A stretch of 21,159 nucleotides of DNA from Thermoflexales bacterium (GTDB taxonomy: Bacteria > Chloroflexota > Anaerolineae > J036 > Brachytrichaceae), in the NCBI GenBank assembly GCA_017998555.1, contig JAGOCU010000004.1, positions 1 to 21,159 of the forward strand, read 5' to 3'. This document shows positions 1-7,767 of this stretch, one piece after another. Numbering within the stretch: the stretch's first letter is position 1; each line of letters starts with the position of its first letter. The translations under genes and the position numbers were made by a program. The notes under the pieces were generated by a model, which saw only the letters and a list, made by a program, of their open reading frames with translations, had not been told where the DNA came from and made no database searches.

Positions 1-2
1 GC

Positions 3-149
3 GCGACGGGATTCGCATCGGATCGGAGAACCTACCTCGGCCAATGGGGCAACGATCTGCGCGAGGTGCTCGCTTCCGCCAACGCGGTGTTTGAGCTTTT
101 TGTCACGCGGCCGGTGCCGGTGCTTGGCGCGCCTGAACCCATCCGCTAG
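3..149 (+). CDS. C-terminal fragment, probable SanA/YdcF (DUF218)-type protein
   Basis: This open frame enters from the left edge and stops with TAG at 147-149, so only the last 48 residues are visible. The tail contains LREVLASANAVFELFV followed by VPVLGAPEPIR. Vancomycin-resistance SanA and related DUF218 proteins often end in a similar way: an amphipathic 'LRE.lAr.kA..D' stretch, then a 'P.fLG.pepI' end. The family call rests on this memory of the C-terminal pattern, because the catalytic part lies outside the window. The frame is supported by high GC at third codon positions and by a long hairpin 11 bases after the stop. It could be another family with a similar tail. Confidence 0.5.
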   Translation, partial: ATGFASDRRTYLGQWGNDLREVLASANAVFELFVTRPVPVLGAPEPIR

Positions 150-160
150 GGGAATTCTTT

Positions 161-203
161 GCGAGGCGAAATTCGCCGTCTTTGACGGAGGATTTCGCCT
201 CGC
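161..203. terminator. long hairpin after the first gene
   Basis: A 12-bp perfect stem (161-172 with 192-203, outer arm GCGAGGCGAAAT) continues, after a short interruption, into a second 5-bp stem (CCGTC 176-180 with GACGG 184-188) with a TTT loop. It begins 11 bases after the TAG of the upstream gene. No T-run follows, so it is not a textbook rho-independent terminator. It may terminate transcription or protect the 3' end. Confidence 0.55.
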
Positions 204-235
204 AACGGGATGCGGCGCACTGTGCGCGGTTGCAC

Positions 236-285
236 GCGTGACTCCGGTCATGTCTTGCGCGATCGAAAGCGTGACTCGGGCCATG
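236..285 (+). promoter_or_regulatory. 17-nt direct repeat, possible operator for the exporter operon
   Basis: Two copies of a 17-nt motif lie at 236-252 (GCGTGACTCCGGTCATG) and 269-285 (GCGTGACTCGGGCCATG), 15/17 identical. Their starts are 33 bases apart, about three helical turns. Each contains a partial dyad (TGAC-N4-GTCA in the first copy, TGAC-N4-GCCA in the second). They are 100-150 bases upstream of the first gene of the exporter/two-component operon, so the encoded NarL-type regulator could bind here. That link is inference. I see no convincing -35/-10 pair nearby. Confidence 0.3.
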
Positions 286-385
286 CGCCTCACGTGTGCG
301 CGCGCACTGTCAGTCGCGAGCGGACTCTTGTAGTGTGTTTCCAGCAACTTGATTCGCCCGTGCCCAGCGCGGGAAAAGAGGAAAC

Positions 386-1786
386 ATGAAGACAAGAACA
401 CAGAAATCCATCGGCGCGCTCCTTGCGGGCTGCGCGGCCGTCCTCATGCTGAGCGCATGCGGGGCACCGCCGGGCGCGGCGCCGACGTCCGCCAGCGCAA
501 ACGCTCAGCGCGCGACCGTCGAAGTCACGACCATCGAAAGCCGGATCATCTCGACCGGCAAGGTCGAGCCCCGCACAACGACCAGTGTGGCCTTCTCTGG
601 CTCCGGCACGGTCAAGGATGTCCTGGTCAAGGAAGGCGATACCGTCAAGGCCGGCCAGGTGGTTGCGCGCCTGGAGGCGACTGACCTGGAGTTCACCGCC
701 GCCCAACAGAAGGCCAGCTATGAAAACGCCAAATGGGCATACGAAGATGCGGTGAGTGGCCCGACCGATGCGCAGTTGAAGGCGGCCAAAGCGTCGCTTT
801 ACAGCGCCCAGGCTGCCTATGTCGACCTGGGTTCAGCGCCAAAGGAGTCGGCTCTGACTGCCGCTCGGGCCAGTTTGCAAAACGCTGAGGCGACCCTCAA
901 GCAGAAGCAAAGCGCCTACGATCGGGCATACCGGATGAAACAAGCCGGGATCGGGGCCTCAACCGAATCGCTCGAACTGGAGAAAGCGACCAATGACTAT
1001 AACGAGGCGTTGGCAAACTACAACGCCAAATTCGAGAAAAGCACAGCGGCTCAATACGCCAGCGCCTCAGCCAACATCGCCTCGGCGCAGTCCACCCTGG
1101 ACGGGCTGATGCCGGTCACGGCCACCGTCGCCCAGAGCAAGGCGAAAATGGAGCAGGCGCTCTCGGCCTGGCAGCAGGCCGAAAACAACGTCAAGTCAGC
1201 GACGCTGATCGCGCCTGCGAGCGGTTTGGTGAGCGCGGTCAACATCGATCCAGGCGAGTGGGCGACTACGGGCGCCAGCGCGATCGAGATCATGGACGCC
1301 GACACGCCAATCATGGAGGTCGATGTTGACGAAACGGACCTCGGCGGCATCAAGATCGGTCAGAACGCCCGCGCTCAGCTGCAAACGTATCCCGGCCAGC
1401 CCTTCGGCGCCAAAGTCGACTCCATCGCCAATGTCGGCAAGACGATCAACAACGTCGTGACCTACAAGGTCAAACTGACGCTCACGCCCGACCCGAGCCG
1501 AACCATTCGCATTGGGATGAGTGGCACGAGCGAGATCATCGTCTCGGCCATTGAGAACGCGATCATGGTTCCGAATGAAACCCTCATCATCAACGCCTCG
1601 AAGACGAGCTATACCGTGCTGAGGATCAAAACCGATGGATCGACCGAGAGTGTGCCGGTCACCCTGGGCGCTAAAGGCACCGAGAAGACCCAGGTCTTCG
1701 GCGAGCTTAAGGCCGGCGACCAACTCTCGATTCCAGTGACAAAGGCGCAGGGTCTTCCCGGAGGCGGCAATCAGCAGGCTCCCTAA
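386..1786 (+). CDS. MacA/YknX-like efflux membrane-fusion lipoprotein
   Basis: The protein has 466 residues. Its N-terminus is a lipoprotein signal: a charged MKTRTQK start, a hydrophobic core and a lipobox LSAC with the acylated Cys at residue 25. A Ser/Ala-rich spacer follows. The first half of a biotinyl-lipoyl domain is around residues 50-95 (VLVKEGDTVKAGQVVARLEA). An Ala-rich coiled-coil hairpin spans about 100-260. The second lipoyl half is around 270-295 (APASGLVSAVNIDPGEW), followed by beta-barrel and membrane-proximal domains to about 455. This is the HlyD/MacA periplasmic-adaptor architecture. A SD-like AGAGGA lies upstream of the ATG. It starts the operon with the ABC ATPase, the permease and the two-component pair, and probably bridges the permease to the outside. 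Substrate cannot be read from the sequence. Confidence 0.9.
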   Translation: MKTRTQKSIGALLAGCAAVLMLSACGAPPGAAPTSASANAQRATVEVTTIESRIISTGKVEPRTTTSVAFSGSGTVKDVLVKEGDTVKAGQVVARLEATDLEFTAAQQKASYENAKWAYEDAVSGPTDAQLKAAKASLYSAQAAYVDLGSAPKESALTAARASLQNAEATLKQKQSAYDRAYRMKQAGIGASTESLELEKATNDYNEALANYNAKFEKSTAAQYASASANIASAQSTLDGLMPVTATVAQSKAKMEQALSAWQQAENNVKSATLIAPASGLVSAVNIDPGEWATTGASAIEIMDADTPIMEVDVDETDLGGIKIGQNARAQLQTYPGQPFGAKVDSIANVGKTINNVVTYKVKLTLTPDPSRTIRIGMSGTSEIIVSAIENAIMVPNETLIINASKTSYTVLRIKTDGSTESVPVTLGAKGTEKTQVFGELKAGDQLSIPVTKAQGLPGGGNQQAP

Positions 1787-1818
1787 CGTCACCATCCAAG
1801 GATTGCCGGAGAAACATC

Positions 1819-2595
1819 ATGATTGAACTCAAAGACGTCAGCAGGACGTACCAGATGGGCGACCAGATCGTGGCCGCGCTCGATCGCGTCAACCTGAAAA
1901 TCGATGCAGGTGAGTTCGTCGCCATCATCGGACCATCGGGCAGCGGAAAAAGCACGCTGATGAATGTGCTGGGATGTCTGGACAAGCCCAGCGCTGGCGA
2001 GTACGTCCTGAACGGGCAGAGCGTAGCGGGGATGAAACGCGACCAGTTGGCCGACATGCGCAACAAGAATATCGGTTTTGTCTTTCAACGCTTCAATTTG
2101 CTGGGCCGGAGCGACGCCCTTTCCAATGTCGAAATGCCGCAGCGATACGCCGGAATTGGCGGGAAGGATCGGCGCGCCAATGCCATGCGCGCGCTAACGA
2201 CCGTCGGCCTTGGCGACCGCATGCGTCATCGGCCGACCGAGCTATCCGGCGGCCAGCAACAGCGCGTGGCGATCGCGCGCGCCCTTGTCAACAACCCCGG
2301 CATCGTTCTCGCCGATGAGCCGACCGGCGCGCTTGACAGCCGCACCGGGTCTGAAATCCTGGCCCTGTTCGAGCAACTCCAGCGCGAAAAAGGTATCACC
2401 ATCATCCTGGTCACCCACGACCCGGAAATCGCCGCGCACGCAAATCGGGTGATTTCGATCCGGGACGGGCGCATCGAGAGCGATATTTGCGCACCGACAA
2501 AAGCTGCTTATCCGAAGCGCCATCCACCGGCGATGCCGGTGGATGGCGCTTCGGGCGACCGTGTTGTTGGCGATCCAAACAGCAGAAGCGAATGA
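1819..2595 (+). CDS. MacB/LolD-type ABC transporter ATPase
   Basis: This 258-residue nucleotide-binding subunit has all ABC motifs: Walker A GPSGSGKS (38-45), Q-loop in VFQRFNLL (near 90), signature LSGGQQQR (142-149), Walker B IVLADEP (162-168), D-loop ALDS and the switch His in LVTHDPE (H200). It belongs to the MacB/LolD/YknY branch that energises FtsX-fold permeases. A GGAG ribosome site precedes the ATG. The family normally ends soon after the 'I.DGRI' strand (about residue 220). Here about 38 low-complexity residues follow, and a 43-bp perfect hairpin encodes part of this tail. The permease gene starts 3 bases after the stop. Confidence 0.93.
   Translation: MIELKDVSRTYQMGDQIVAALDRVNLKIDAGEFVAIIGPSGSGKSTLMNVLGCLDKPSAGEYVLNGQSVAGMKRDQLADMRNKNIGFVFQRFNLLGRSDALSNVEMPQRYAGIGGKDRRANAMRALTTVGLGDRMRHRPTELSGGQQQRVAIARALVNNPGIVLADEPTGALDSRTGSEILALFEQLQREKGITIILVTHDPEIAAHANRVISIRDGRIESDICAPTKAAYPKRHPPAMPVDGASGDRVVGDPNSRSE
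2512..2554. repeat. 20-bp perfect hairpin inside the ATPase 3' end
   Basis: The left arm CCGAAGCGCCATCCACCGGC (2512-2531) is exactly complementary to 2535-2554, with a GAT loop. It lies in frame within the last 28 codons of the ATPase ORF and 41 bases before its stop. There is no T-run. It resembles the intergenic hairpins elsewhere in the window but sits inside an operon and inside coding sequence. It could attenuate transcription or set ATPase:permease ratios, or it may be a palindromic insertion that extended the ORF. Confidence 0.85.
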
Positions 2596-2598
2596 ATC

Positions 2599-3810
2599 AT
2601 GAACATCTTTGAACTCGTCCGGACCGCGCTCGAGAGCCTGTGGTCCAACAAAATGCGCTCGGTGTTGACCATGTTGGGCGTCATCATCGGCGTGGCCTCG
2701 GTCGTCGCCCTGCTTGCGATCGGCGGCGGCGTGAGCGATTCGATCAGCAATCAGATCCAGGGCATCGGTTCCAATCTCCTGACGATTTCGCCCGACCAGA
2801 AAGTTCAGGGCGCCCGCCTCACCACCGATGATGTGGCCGCGCTGTCAGATAAGTCCGCCGTGGCCGGCGCAAAACGGATCGTCCCGGTGGTCAGCGGAAA
2901 TCTCAACGTTGCCGCCGGCGCCAACAACAAGACCGTGAACGTGAACGGCACGACCCCAGAATACTTCGGCTTGAAGGGTATCAAGGCTGGGTCGGGGGAG
3001 GTCTTCAAGCAGGCGGACCTGGAAGCGCGCAACCGGGTCGTCGTGCTGGGCTTCAGCCTGAACGAGCGCCTGTTTCCAACCGGCAATGGCGTCGGCCAAA
3101 ACGTCCTCATCGGGAGTGTGACGTTCAAGGTGGTCGGCGTGGCAGAAAAGGTGGGCGGCGCCGGCCCCAGCGGAAACACGGATGAGACCGCCTACGTGCC
3201 CATGACCGTCGCGAGTGAAAAGCTGTTTGTCAATCGGTCGGGCGGCGTCAAGTCTGTCTCGCAAATCAACCTGGAGATGGTCGACTCGAAACAGGGAACC
3301 ACTGTGAGCAGCGCGGTCGAAAAGGTGATGCGCAAACAACACAATCTGCTGGTTGGGCAGGACAACGATTTTCAGATCTTCGATCAAGCCCAAATCGCAG
3401 ACACGCTGAACACCATCACAACGCTGCTGACCGTTTTCCTGGGCATCATCGGGGGCATCTCACTTCTGGTAGGCGGTATCGGGATCATGAACATCATGCT
3501 GGTCAGCGTCACGGAACGCACCCGCGAGATCGGCGTGCGCAAGGCAATCGGGGCGCGGGATAGCTCCATTCGAATGCAGTTTCTGATCGAAGCGTTGACG
3601 GTGACCGGTATCGCCGGGGTCATCGGCATTGGCGCGGGCGTGGGCATCGCCGCGCTTGTTTCGGCGACCGGACTGCTGCAGGCCAGCGTTCAAACATCGA
3701 CCATCCTGGTCGCCTTTGGCGTGTCGGTCGCAGTGGGCGTGGTTTTTGGCCTCTATCCCGCGTGGCGAGCCAGCCTGCTCGAGCCGGTTGAGGCGTTAAG
3801 ATACGAGTGA
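2599..3810 (+). CDS. MacB/YknZ-like ABC permease (FtsX fold)
   Basis: This 403-residue permease carries the first membrane segment near residues 20-42 (LTMLGVIIGVASVVALLAIG). A large extracytoplasmic MacB_PCD-type domain follows to about 270. Three C-terminal membrane helices belong to the FtsX domain, with the family signature TEREIGVRKAIGA-like segment (TERTREIGVRKAIGARD, about 303-319). The length matches stand-alone MacB permeases that use a separate ATPase. It starts 3 bases after the ATPase stop, and the kinase starts 3 bases after its own stop, so the genes are very probably co-transcribed. It probably works as a dimer with the ATPase and the MacA-like lipoprotein. Substrate is unknown; antibiotic, peptide or lipid export are options. 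Confidence 0.92.
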   Translation: MNIFELVRTALESLWSNKMRSVLTMLGVIIGVASVVALLAIGGGVSDSISNQIQGIGSNLLTISPDQKVQGARLTTDDVAALSDKSAVAGAKRIVPVVSGNLNVAAGANNKTVNVNGTTPEYFGLKGIKAGSGEVFKQADLEARNRVVVLGFSLNERLFPTGNGVGQNVLIGSVTFKVVGVAEKVGGAGPSGNTDETAYVPMTVASEKLFVNRSGGVKSVSQINLEMVDSKQGTTVSSAVEKVMRKQHNLLVGQDNDFQIFDQAQIADTLNTITTLLTVFLGIIGGISLLVGGIGIMNIMLVSVTERTREIGVRKAIGARDSSIRMQFLIEALTVTGIAGVIGIGAGVGIAALVSATGLLQASVQTSTILVAFGVSVAVGVVFGLYPAWRASLLEPVEALRYE

Positions 3811-3813
3811 TCG

Positions 3814-5109
3814 ATGAACGAAGTCCTTCGCCTCACCCGCGTGACTCTGGCGCTGCATGTGGCCTTGATAGGCGCCAGCGGGCTGCTTCCCATCGTCATC
3901 CTGCCCGGCGTGCCGTTCGCGGGGGCGTGGTTGGCGGGGTTGCCCGGCCTCGCGGTTCTGGTGGCTTCATATGTCCATCTCCCAGGCGTTGCGCGGGCCG
4001 CGTCGAGTAAGGGCCAACGGCGCTTTGCCGTCGGACTATTGGTCGCGACGCTGGCGGCTACCTCGCTGTCTGGACTGATCAGCGCGGTTTACAACCGGAA
4101 TGTGCTCCTGCCCGCCGCGCAGTTGCTGGGCAATCTGCCCAGTCAAGTACAGGCACTGGACCGCGAAGCCGGCTTCTCGCCGACCTTCCAGAGCATGCTC
4201 TTTGCTTTTGTTCCGACGCTGCTCGGCGCGTGGATGAGTGGCCGGCAAGGGGCGTTGCGCTGGGCGGTGACCGCGATTGGGCTCAACGCCGCCACGGCCG
4301 CCGTCCTGGCCGCCGTTAGCGCGCTCGACGTGCGGCCCCAGCTTCCGCCGCTAGCGGCCCAGTCGTTCGCGTTGATCCTGATGGCCTACTTCATCGGCGC
4401 GTTGGCCGACCAGTTGCGAGCCGAGCATGCGGAGGTGGAACGGGCTAACCGCGAACTGGCGGCGCAGGCGCATGTGCGCGAGCAACTGGCGGCCTCGCGC
4501 GAACGGGTGCGCATCGCGCGCGACCTGCACGACACCATGGCGCATTCCCTGGCGGCCGTTATCGTCCAATTGGACGCCATCGGGCTGCTGGTCCTTGATG
4601 ACGATCGTGGTCTGGGAGACGAGCTGTCGCGGGTCAGAAACGCCGCCCAGGAAGGATTGCGTGAAACGCGGAATGCCATCGGAGATCTACGCGCCAGCGC
4701 CCTCGACGACCTGGGCCTTGAGGGCGCCCTGGCGAAGACGGCGCAGACCATGAACGGACGCGGTGGGACAGGCGTCTCCTACGAACCGACAGACGGCATC
4801 AATGCGGCCACGAGTCGCCTGCAATCCGAACAAGCCGAAGCGCTGTACCGGATCGCTCAGGAGGCGGCCGAAAACGCGCTGCGACATGCCCGGGCCTCCC
4901 GAATCCAGATCCGTCTCGATCATGTCGCGGACGAACTCGTCCTGACGATTCGCGATGACGGCGTGGGTTTTAGTGTCGAAGACGTTCAATCCGATCGATA
5001 TGGCTTGCGGGGAATGCGCGAACGCGCCGCCATGATTGGCGCGACCCTGCGCGTAAACAGCAACGCCGGCACGGAGATCGAAGTCCGGCTCAACCTCGGA
5101 GCAAAATGA
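3814..5109 (+). CDS. LiaS/DesK-type sensor histidine kinase
   Basis: The protein has 431 residues. The N-terminal half (about 8-200) carries several hydrophobic helices and no recognisable extracellular sensor domain. A coiled-coil linker (200-230) leads to a HisKA_3 dimerisation domain with the phospho-acceptor H239 in RIARDLHDTMAHSL. The HATPase domain has an N-box AAENALRHA (N354), a G1 box DDGVGF (381-386) and the GLRGMRERA motif (397-405) typical of NarX/LiaS/DesK kinases. Its stop overlaps the response-regulator start by 4 bases (ATGA), implying translational coupling. It probably senses envelope stress or the exporter's substrate and controls the operon; that role is inference. Confidence 0.92.
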   Translation: MNEVLRLTRVTLALHVALIGASGLLPIVILPGVPFAGAWLAGLPGLAVLVASYVHLPGVARAASSKGQRRFAVGLLVATLAATSLSGLISAVYNRNVLLPAAQLLGNLPSQVQALDREAGFSPTFQSMLFAFVPTLLGAWMSGRQGALRWAVTAIGLNAATAAVLAAVSALDVRPQLPPLAAQSFALILMAYFIGALADQLRAEHAEVERANRELAAQAHVREQLAASRERVRIARDLHDTMAHSLAAVIVQLDAIGLLVLDDDRGLGDELSRVRNAAQEGLRETRNAIGDLRASALDDLGLEGALAKTAQTMNGRGGTGVSYEPTDGINAATSRLQSEQAEALYRIAQEAAENALRHARASRIQIRLDHVADELVLTIRDDGVGFSVEDVQSDRYGLRGMRERAAMIGATLRVNSNAGTEIEVRLNLGAK

Positions 5110-5777
5110 CATCCATCCGCGTTTTGATTTGTGACGATCAGGACATGATCCGGCAGGGCCTCAAAACCATCCTGGATCGACAAGACGACATGAGCGTCGT
5201 CGGCCTGGCAGCCGATGGTTTGCAGGCGGTCCAGATGGCCCACGACTTGAAACCGGATGTCGTGCTGATGGACATCAAGATGCCGAACCTGGACGGCATC
5301 GGCGCAACGCGGCGGATCACTCAGGAAAACGCCGCCATTCACGTCATCATCCTTACCACCTATGACGCCGATGACATGGTCTTCGACGGAATCAGGGCCG
5401 GCGCCCAGGGTTACCTGCTCAAGGACGCCGGGTCGGAGGCCATTCTCACCGCGATTCGCGGCGCCGCAAACGGCGAATCGCAACTCGATCCGCAGATCGC
5501 CCGGAAGGTGATGGACGAGTTTCGTCGCGCCTCGCCGCCCCGCCCTGCCGCTCACGTAACGCCGACGGGGCCCGAAGTTGAGGCGCTTACCGACCGCGAA
5601 ACCGAGATCCTCAAGTTGATCGCCGAAGGGCTGAGCAACAAGGACATCGCGGCACGGCTTTTCCTGAGCGAGGGCACCGTCCGCAACTACGGCAGCAGCA
5701 TTTTGAGCAAGCTGCACGCCAACGATCGGACTCAAGCCGTTGTACTGGCCGCCAGACGCGGCATCGTCAAGTTTTAA
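5106..5777 (+). CDS. NarL/FixJ-family response regulator
   Basis: This 223-residue regulator has a receiver domain (1-120) with acidic pocket D10/D11, phospho-acceptor D56 in VVLMDIKMP, a switch Thr around 84-85 and K106 in YLLKDAG. A linker follows, then a LuxR-type HTH at about 160-218 (LTDRETEILKLIAEGLSNKDIA). The recognition helix reads EGTVRNYGSSILSKL; a Gly stands where Val or His is common after NY. It overlaps the kinase gene by 4 bases and is the last gene of the exporter operon. It is probably the kinase's partner. The upstream direct repeat at 236-285 is a candidate target. Confidence 0.94.
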   Translation: MTSIRVLICDDQDMIRQGLKTILDRQDDMSVVGLAADGLQAVQMAHDLKPDVVLMDIKMPNLDGIGATRRITQENAAIHVIILTTYDADDMVFDGIRAGAQGYLLKDAGSEAILTAIRGAANGESQLDPQIARKVMDEFRRASPPRPAAHVTPTGPEVEALTDRETEILKLIAEGLSNKDIAARLFLSEGTVRNYGSSILSKLHANDRTQAVVLAARRGIVKF

Positions 5778-5795
5778 TCAGGCTCGGTTACCTCA

Positions 5796-5883
5796 GAACG
5801 CCTGGCAGAACCTGTATTCCGAGACGATATCCCCCGGCTTCTCCGGGGGATATCGTCTCGGAAACTGGTTATGTTGGTGCTTC
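5796..5883. repeat. 88-bp structured repeat, copy A (hairpin)
   Basis: The core is a perfect 19-bp stem (5819-5837 with 5843-5861; CCGAGACGATATCCCCCGG) with a CTTCT loop. Imperfect pairing continues outward to GAACGCCTGG at one end and GGTGCTTC at the other. An ungapped alignment with 10228-10315 gives 70 of 88 identical bases. Paired positions change together (for example CAGAACC/GGTTATG here versus CAAGTCC/GGTCTTG there). It lies between the convergent response-regulator and Cys-pair protein genes, so it may act as a bidirectional terminator. It could be a REP- or MITE-like element. Confidence 0.8.
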
Positions 5884-5899
5884 CATGGCATCGGACCCG

Positions 5900-6319
5900 T
5901 CATCCGCCGCCCCGGCCGATGCGACGCCGGAACTCGGCGTCGGAAAGCGTCCCAAATATGGCCGGGCTATCGATGGGATTGTGGCCCATGCTTCGCCTGC
6001 GATGAGCCTCGACCGCTGCGCGCTCCTTATCAGGAAGCGCCAGCCAGCCGTTGCGGATGGCGGTCGCATGCCAGCGCAGGAGTGCGCGGCCCTCATCCAG
6101 GTCGTGCGCCAGGCGCCAGTCGGCAGGGCTGCCCGGCCAACGCACAACATATTCGAATGCGGCGTATGGCTCATAGGGTGACGCGCACCATAACGCGCCG
6201 CACGTCACGCATCGACGCAGGCTGATCCAGTTGCCCACAGCGACGTCAGTGAGCGCGGGCCGCAGGCCTGGCCCATACAGATCGCGGTCGGGGGCGTGGC
6301 AATGCGCGCAGGAAGTCAT
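5900..6319 (-). CDS. small Cys-pair protein, putative zinc ribbon, unknown function
   Basis: The 139 residues match no family I recognise. Cys pairs occur at residues 4/7 (CAHCH) and 37/40 (CVTCG), with another Cys at 45, which suits a zinc ribbon in the first third of the protein. CAHCH also formally fits a heme-c CXXCH motif, but no signal peptide precedes it, so metal binding is more likely. The rest is soluble, Trp-, Ala- and Arg-rich and probably helical. Its ATG overlaps the stop of the membrane-protein gene by 4 bases, so the two are translationally coupled. It may serve the biogenesis or regulation of that membrane protein. Confidence 0.75.
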   Translation of the reverse strand: MTSCAHCHAPDRDLYGPGLRPALTDVAVGNWISLRRCVTCGALWCASPYEPYAAFEYVVRWPGSPADWRLAHDLDEGRALLRWHATAIRNGWLALPDKERAAVEAHRRRSMGHNPIDSPAIFGTLSDAEFRRRIGRGGG

Positions 6320-7539
6320 CCCTCGATTATTGCGGATTCGCCCTTCGATTCAAGCGCGTTGGCAGCGCCACTCACAATGCGCCACAGACCAATGACGACG
6401 GGGAGCAGCGATAACGCCCACAACAAATAGGCCGCGCCAAACAGCACGGGCTGATAGGCCGTGATGAAGATGCTGGCCCACAAGAAAATGCCTCCAAGAT
6501 GGATGGCCAACAGGCTGAACCAACTCCCGCCCAGCGAAGCCGGCTGTCCAGGACGAAACGCGCGCGCGAAGAGATACGGGATCACCGCGTAGCTGAACTG
6601 CAACACCCAGCCGTAAATCAGGGCCTGTGGCGCGCTCTGCTCCACACCGGCGCCAGGGAAGCCAGGCACCTTAAGCAGGATGAGCGGCGCAACCAGCACG
6701 GGGGCAAGGATCCACACGTAGGAGGTGACCAGATGCCAAATACCGGGGCTGCGCCAGGCGACCTTGTCGCGGGCAAGCGGCCTGACAACGTTCAACAGCA
6801 GCCAGACGGTCGCGGGTAGGTGCAACAGGATACCCAGGACAGTAAAGGCCTCGACATGAAACCACGGACCAAGGACGAGTCCAAGCGCCCCAGCGCTCAT
6901 CATCCAGAAGATCGGGCCGATCGAGCGCGCCCAGGCCAGCGGACGCCGGGCAAACGCGGGATACAGCGCAACGATCAACCCGGCGAAGGACAGCGACATG
7001 AACCCCCAACTATTGGCATGGATGTGGACTTCGAGCGGAGTCTGGATCAGAAACGCTTCCGGCCAGCCCAGCCAGAGGCCCGTTCCCACGAAGATGCCCA
7101 GCAGCAGAAAGCTGAGTGCGGCGACAAAGAACCGGCGCCCGGAGCCGGACGACGCGCCTGTCGCAGGCTTCTGCCGAAGTTCGATGATTTGGTGAAGCAG
7201 CAGGCACGCCGCCACAAAGATGAGTGAACCTCCGGTGAGGATCAGGGCCTGATTGACCAGCGGAATGCCGACCAGTAAGGTGAGCAAACCGCCATTCAGC
7301 AGCAGCCAGATATCCCAGCGCGTTTTTGGCCGGGCCAGCGTCGATCGGGCCGCGACGAGCGCGGCGGACAGGCCAAACACCGTCTCGGTGACAACGCCAA
7401 GCGTAATGAAATGCACCCGAAGCCAGCGCAGGCCTCCGAGAAACGGCAATAGACCGGCGGACACCATCGACGCGTCCAGCGCAGTCAGGGCCGCCAGGCC
7501 CGCAAACAGCACGACCATCAGGAGATACGGATTCAGCAT
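6316..7539 (-). CDS. His-rich polytopic membrane protein, heme-copper-oxidase/NnrS-like
   Basis: The 407-residue protein has roughly ten to twelve hydrophobic segments. Many His residues lie in or near them: H43 (RVHFITLG), H116, H172 and H174 (VHIHANSWGFMSL), H228, H240, H269 and H347. The HxHxN..GF pattern recalls oxidase/NO-reductase subunit-I-like and NnrS-like heme/copper membrane proteins, but I cannot assign it to a named family. The frame is open to an ATG at 7620. I prefer the ATG at 7537-7539 because AAGGA precedes it and the extra 27 residues are hydrophilic. A Crp/Fnr-type palindrome lies 109-124 bases upstream. It is coupled to the following Cys-pair gene and downstream of the Crp/FccAB-like genes, which suggests electron transport or NO/sulfur handling. 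Confidence 0.7.
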   Translation of the reverse strand: MLNPYLLMVVLFAGLAALTALDASMVSAGLLPFLGGLRWLRVHFITLGVVTETVFGLSAALVAARSTLARPKTRWDIWLLLNGGLLTLLVGIPLVNQALILTGGSLIFVAACLLLHQIIELRQKPATGASSGSGRRFFVAALSFLLLGIFVGTGLWLGWPEAFLIQTPLEVHIHANSWGFMSLSFAGLIVALYPAFARRPLAWARSIGPIFWMMSAGALGLVLGPWFHVEAFTVLGILLHLPATVWLLLNVVRPLARDKVAWRSPGIWHLVTSYVWILAPVLVAPLILLKVPGFPGAGVEQSAPQALIYGWVLQFSYAVIPYLFARAFRPGQPASLGGSWFSLLAIHLGGIFLWASIFITAYQPVLFGAAYLLWALSLLPVVIGLWRIVSGAANALESKGESAIIEG

Positions 7540-7647
7540 GTTCGTCAAATTCCTTGGTTTCGCCACCACGGTGCTTTTTGGCGGAGATTCCGCCAAGAAT
7601 CGGTTCTGACCATGGCGCATAGCCTAGCGGTCAGGCCAAGGAAAGTC

Positions 7648-7663
7648 TCCGACATTTGTCGGA
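7648..7663. promoter_or_regulatory. candidate Crp/Fnr-family operator (CCGAC-N4-GTCGG)
   Basis: The 16-bp sequence TCCGACATTTGTCGGA is a perfect palindrome with 7-bp arms and a TT centre. Written as CCGAC-ATTT-GTCGG it has the 5-N4-5 half-site spacing of Fnr and Dnr sites (TTGAT/TTGAC-N4). It stands 109 bases upstream of the preferred start of the His-rich membrane protein, and a Crp/Fnr-family gene ends about 100 bases away. Assigning that regulator to this site is inference. Confidence 0.5.
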
Positions 7664-7701
7664 TTGGGGCCGCTGTTGCCCACGGTCACCCAAACAGAAG
7701 G

Positions 7702-7748
7702 GGCGAGATCACCCGCCGCGCGCCCTGCGCGTGTCTGGTGATCTCGCC
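7702..7748. terminator. hairpin downstream of the Crp/Fnr gene
   Basis: GGCGAGATCACC (7702-7713) pairs perfectly with 7737-7748. The interior is GC-rich and can form a further short CGCGC/GCGCG stem. It begins 20 bases beyond the stop of the Crp/Fnr-family gene when read on the minus strand. No T-run follows. It probably ends the fccAB-like/regulator transcript or separates it from the membrane-protein unit. Confidence 0.55.
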
Positions 7749-7767
7749 AATTGCCCGTTGCGGGCGG

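Noticed and set aside
328..354. TTGTAG/TTGATT as -35/-10 boxes for the exporter operon
   Set aside because: Both boxes are poor and the spacer is only 15 bases.
5655..5700. Gly in the response-regulator recognition helix (NYGSS) as a loss-of-function sign
   Set aside because: The rest of the HTH is intact and this position is variable among NarL-type proteins.
6298..6312. CAHCH as a heme-c binding site in the small Cys-pair protein
   Set aside because: No signal peptide precedes it, and a second Cys pair is better explained by a zinc ribbon.
7540..7620. 27 extra N-terminal residues on the His-rich membrane protein
   Set aside because: They are hydrophilic and the upper ATG lacks a ribosome site, while AAGGA precedes the inner ATG.
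7702..7748. CRISPR-like or attachment-site reading of the palindromes
   Set aside because: There is no regular repeat-spacer array, no cas or integrase gene and no direct duplication of a tRNA end.
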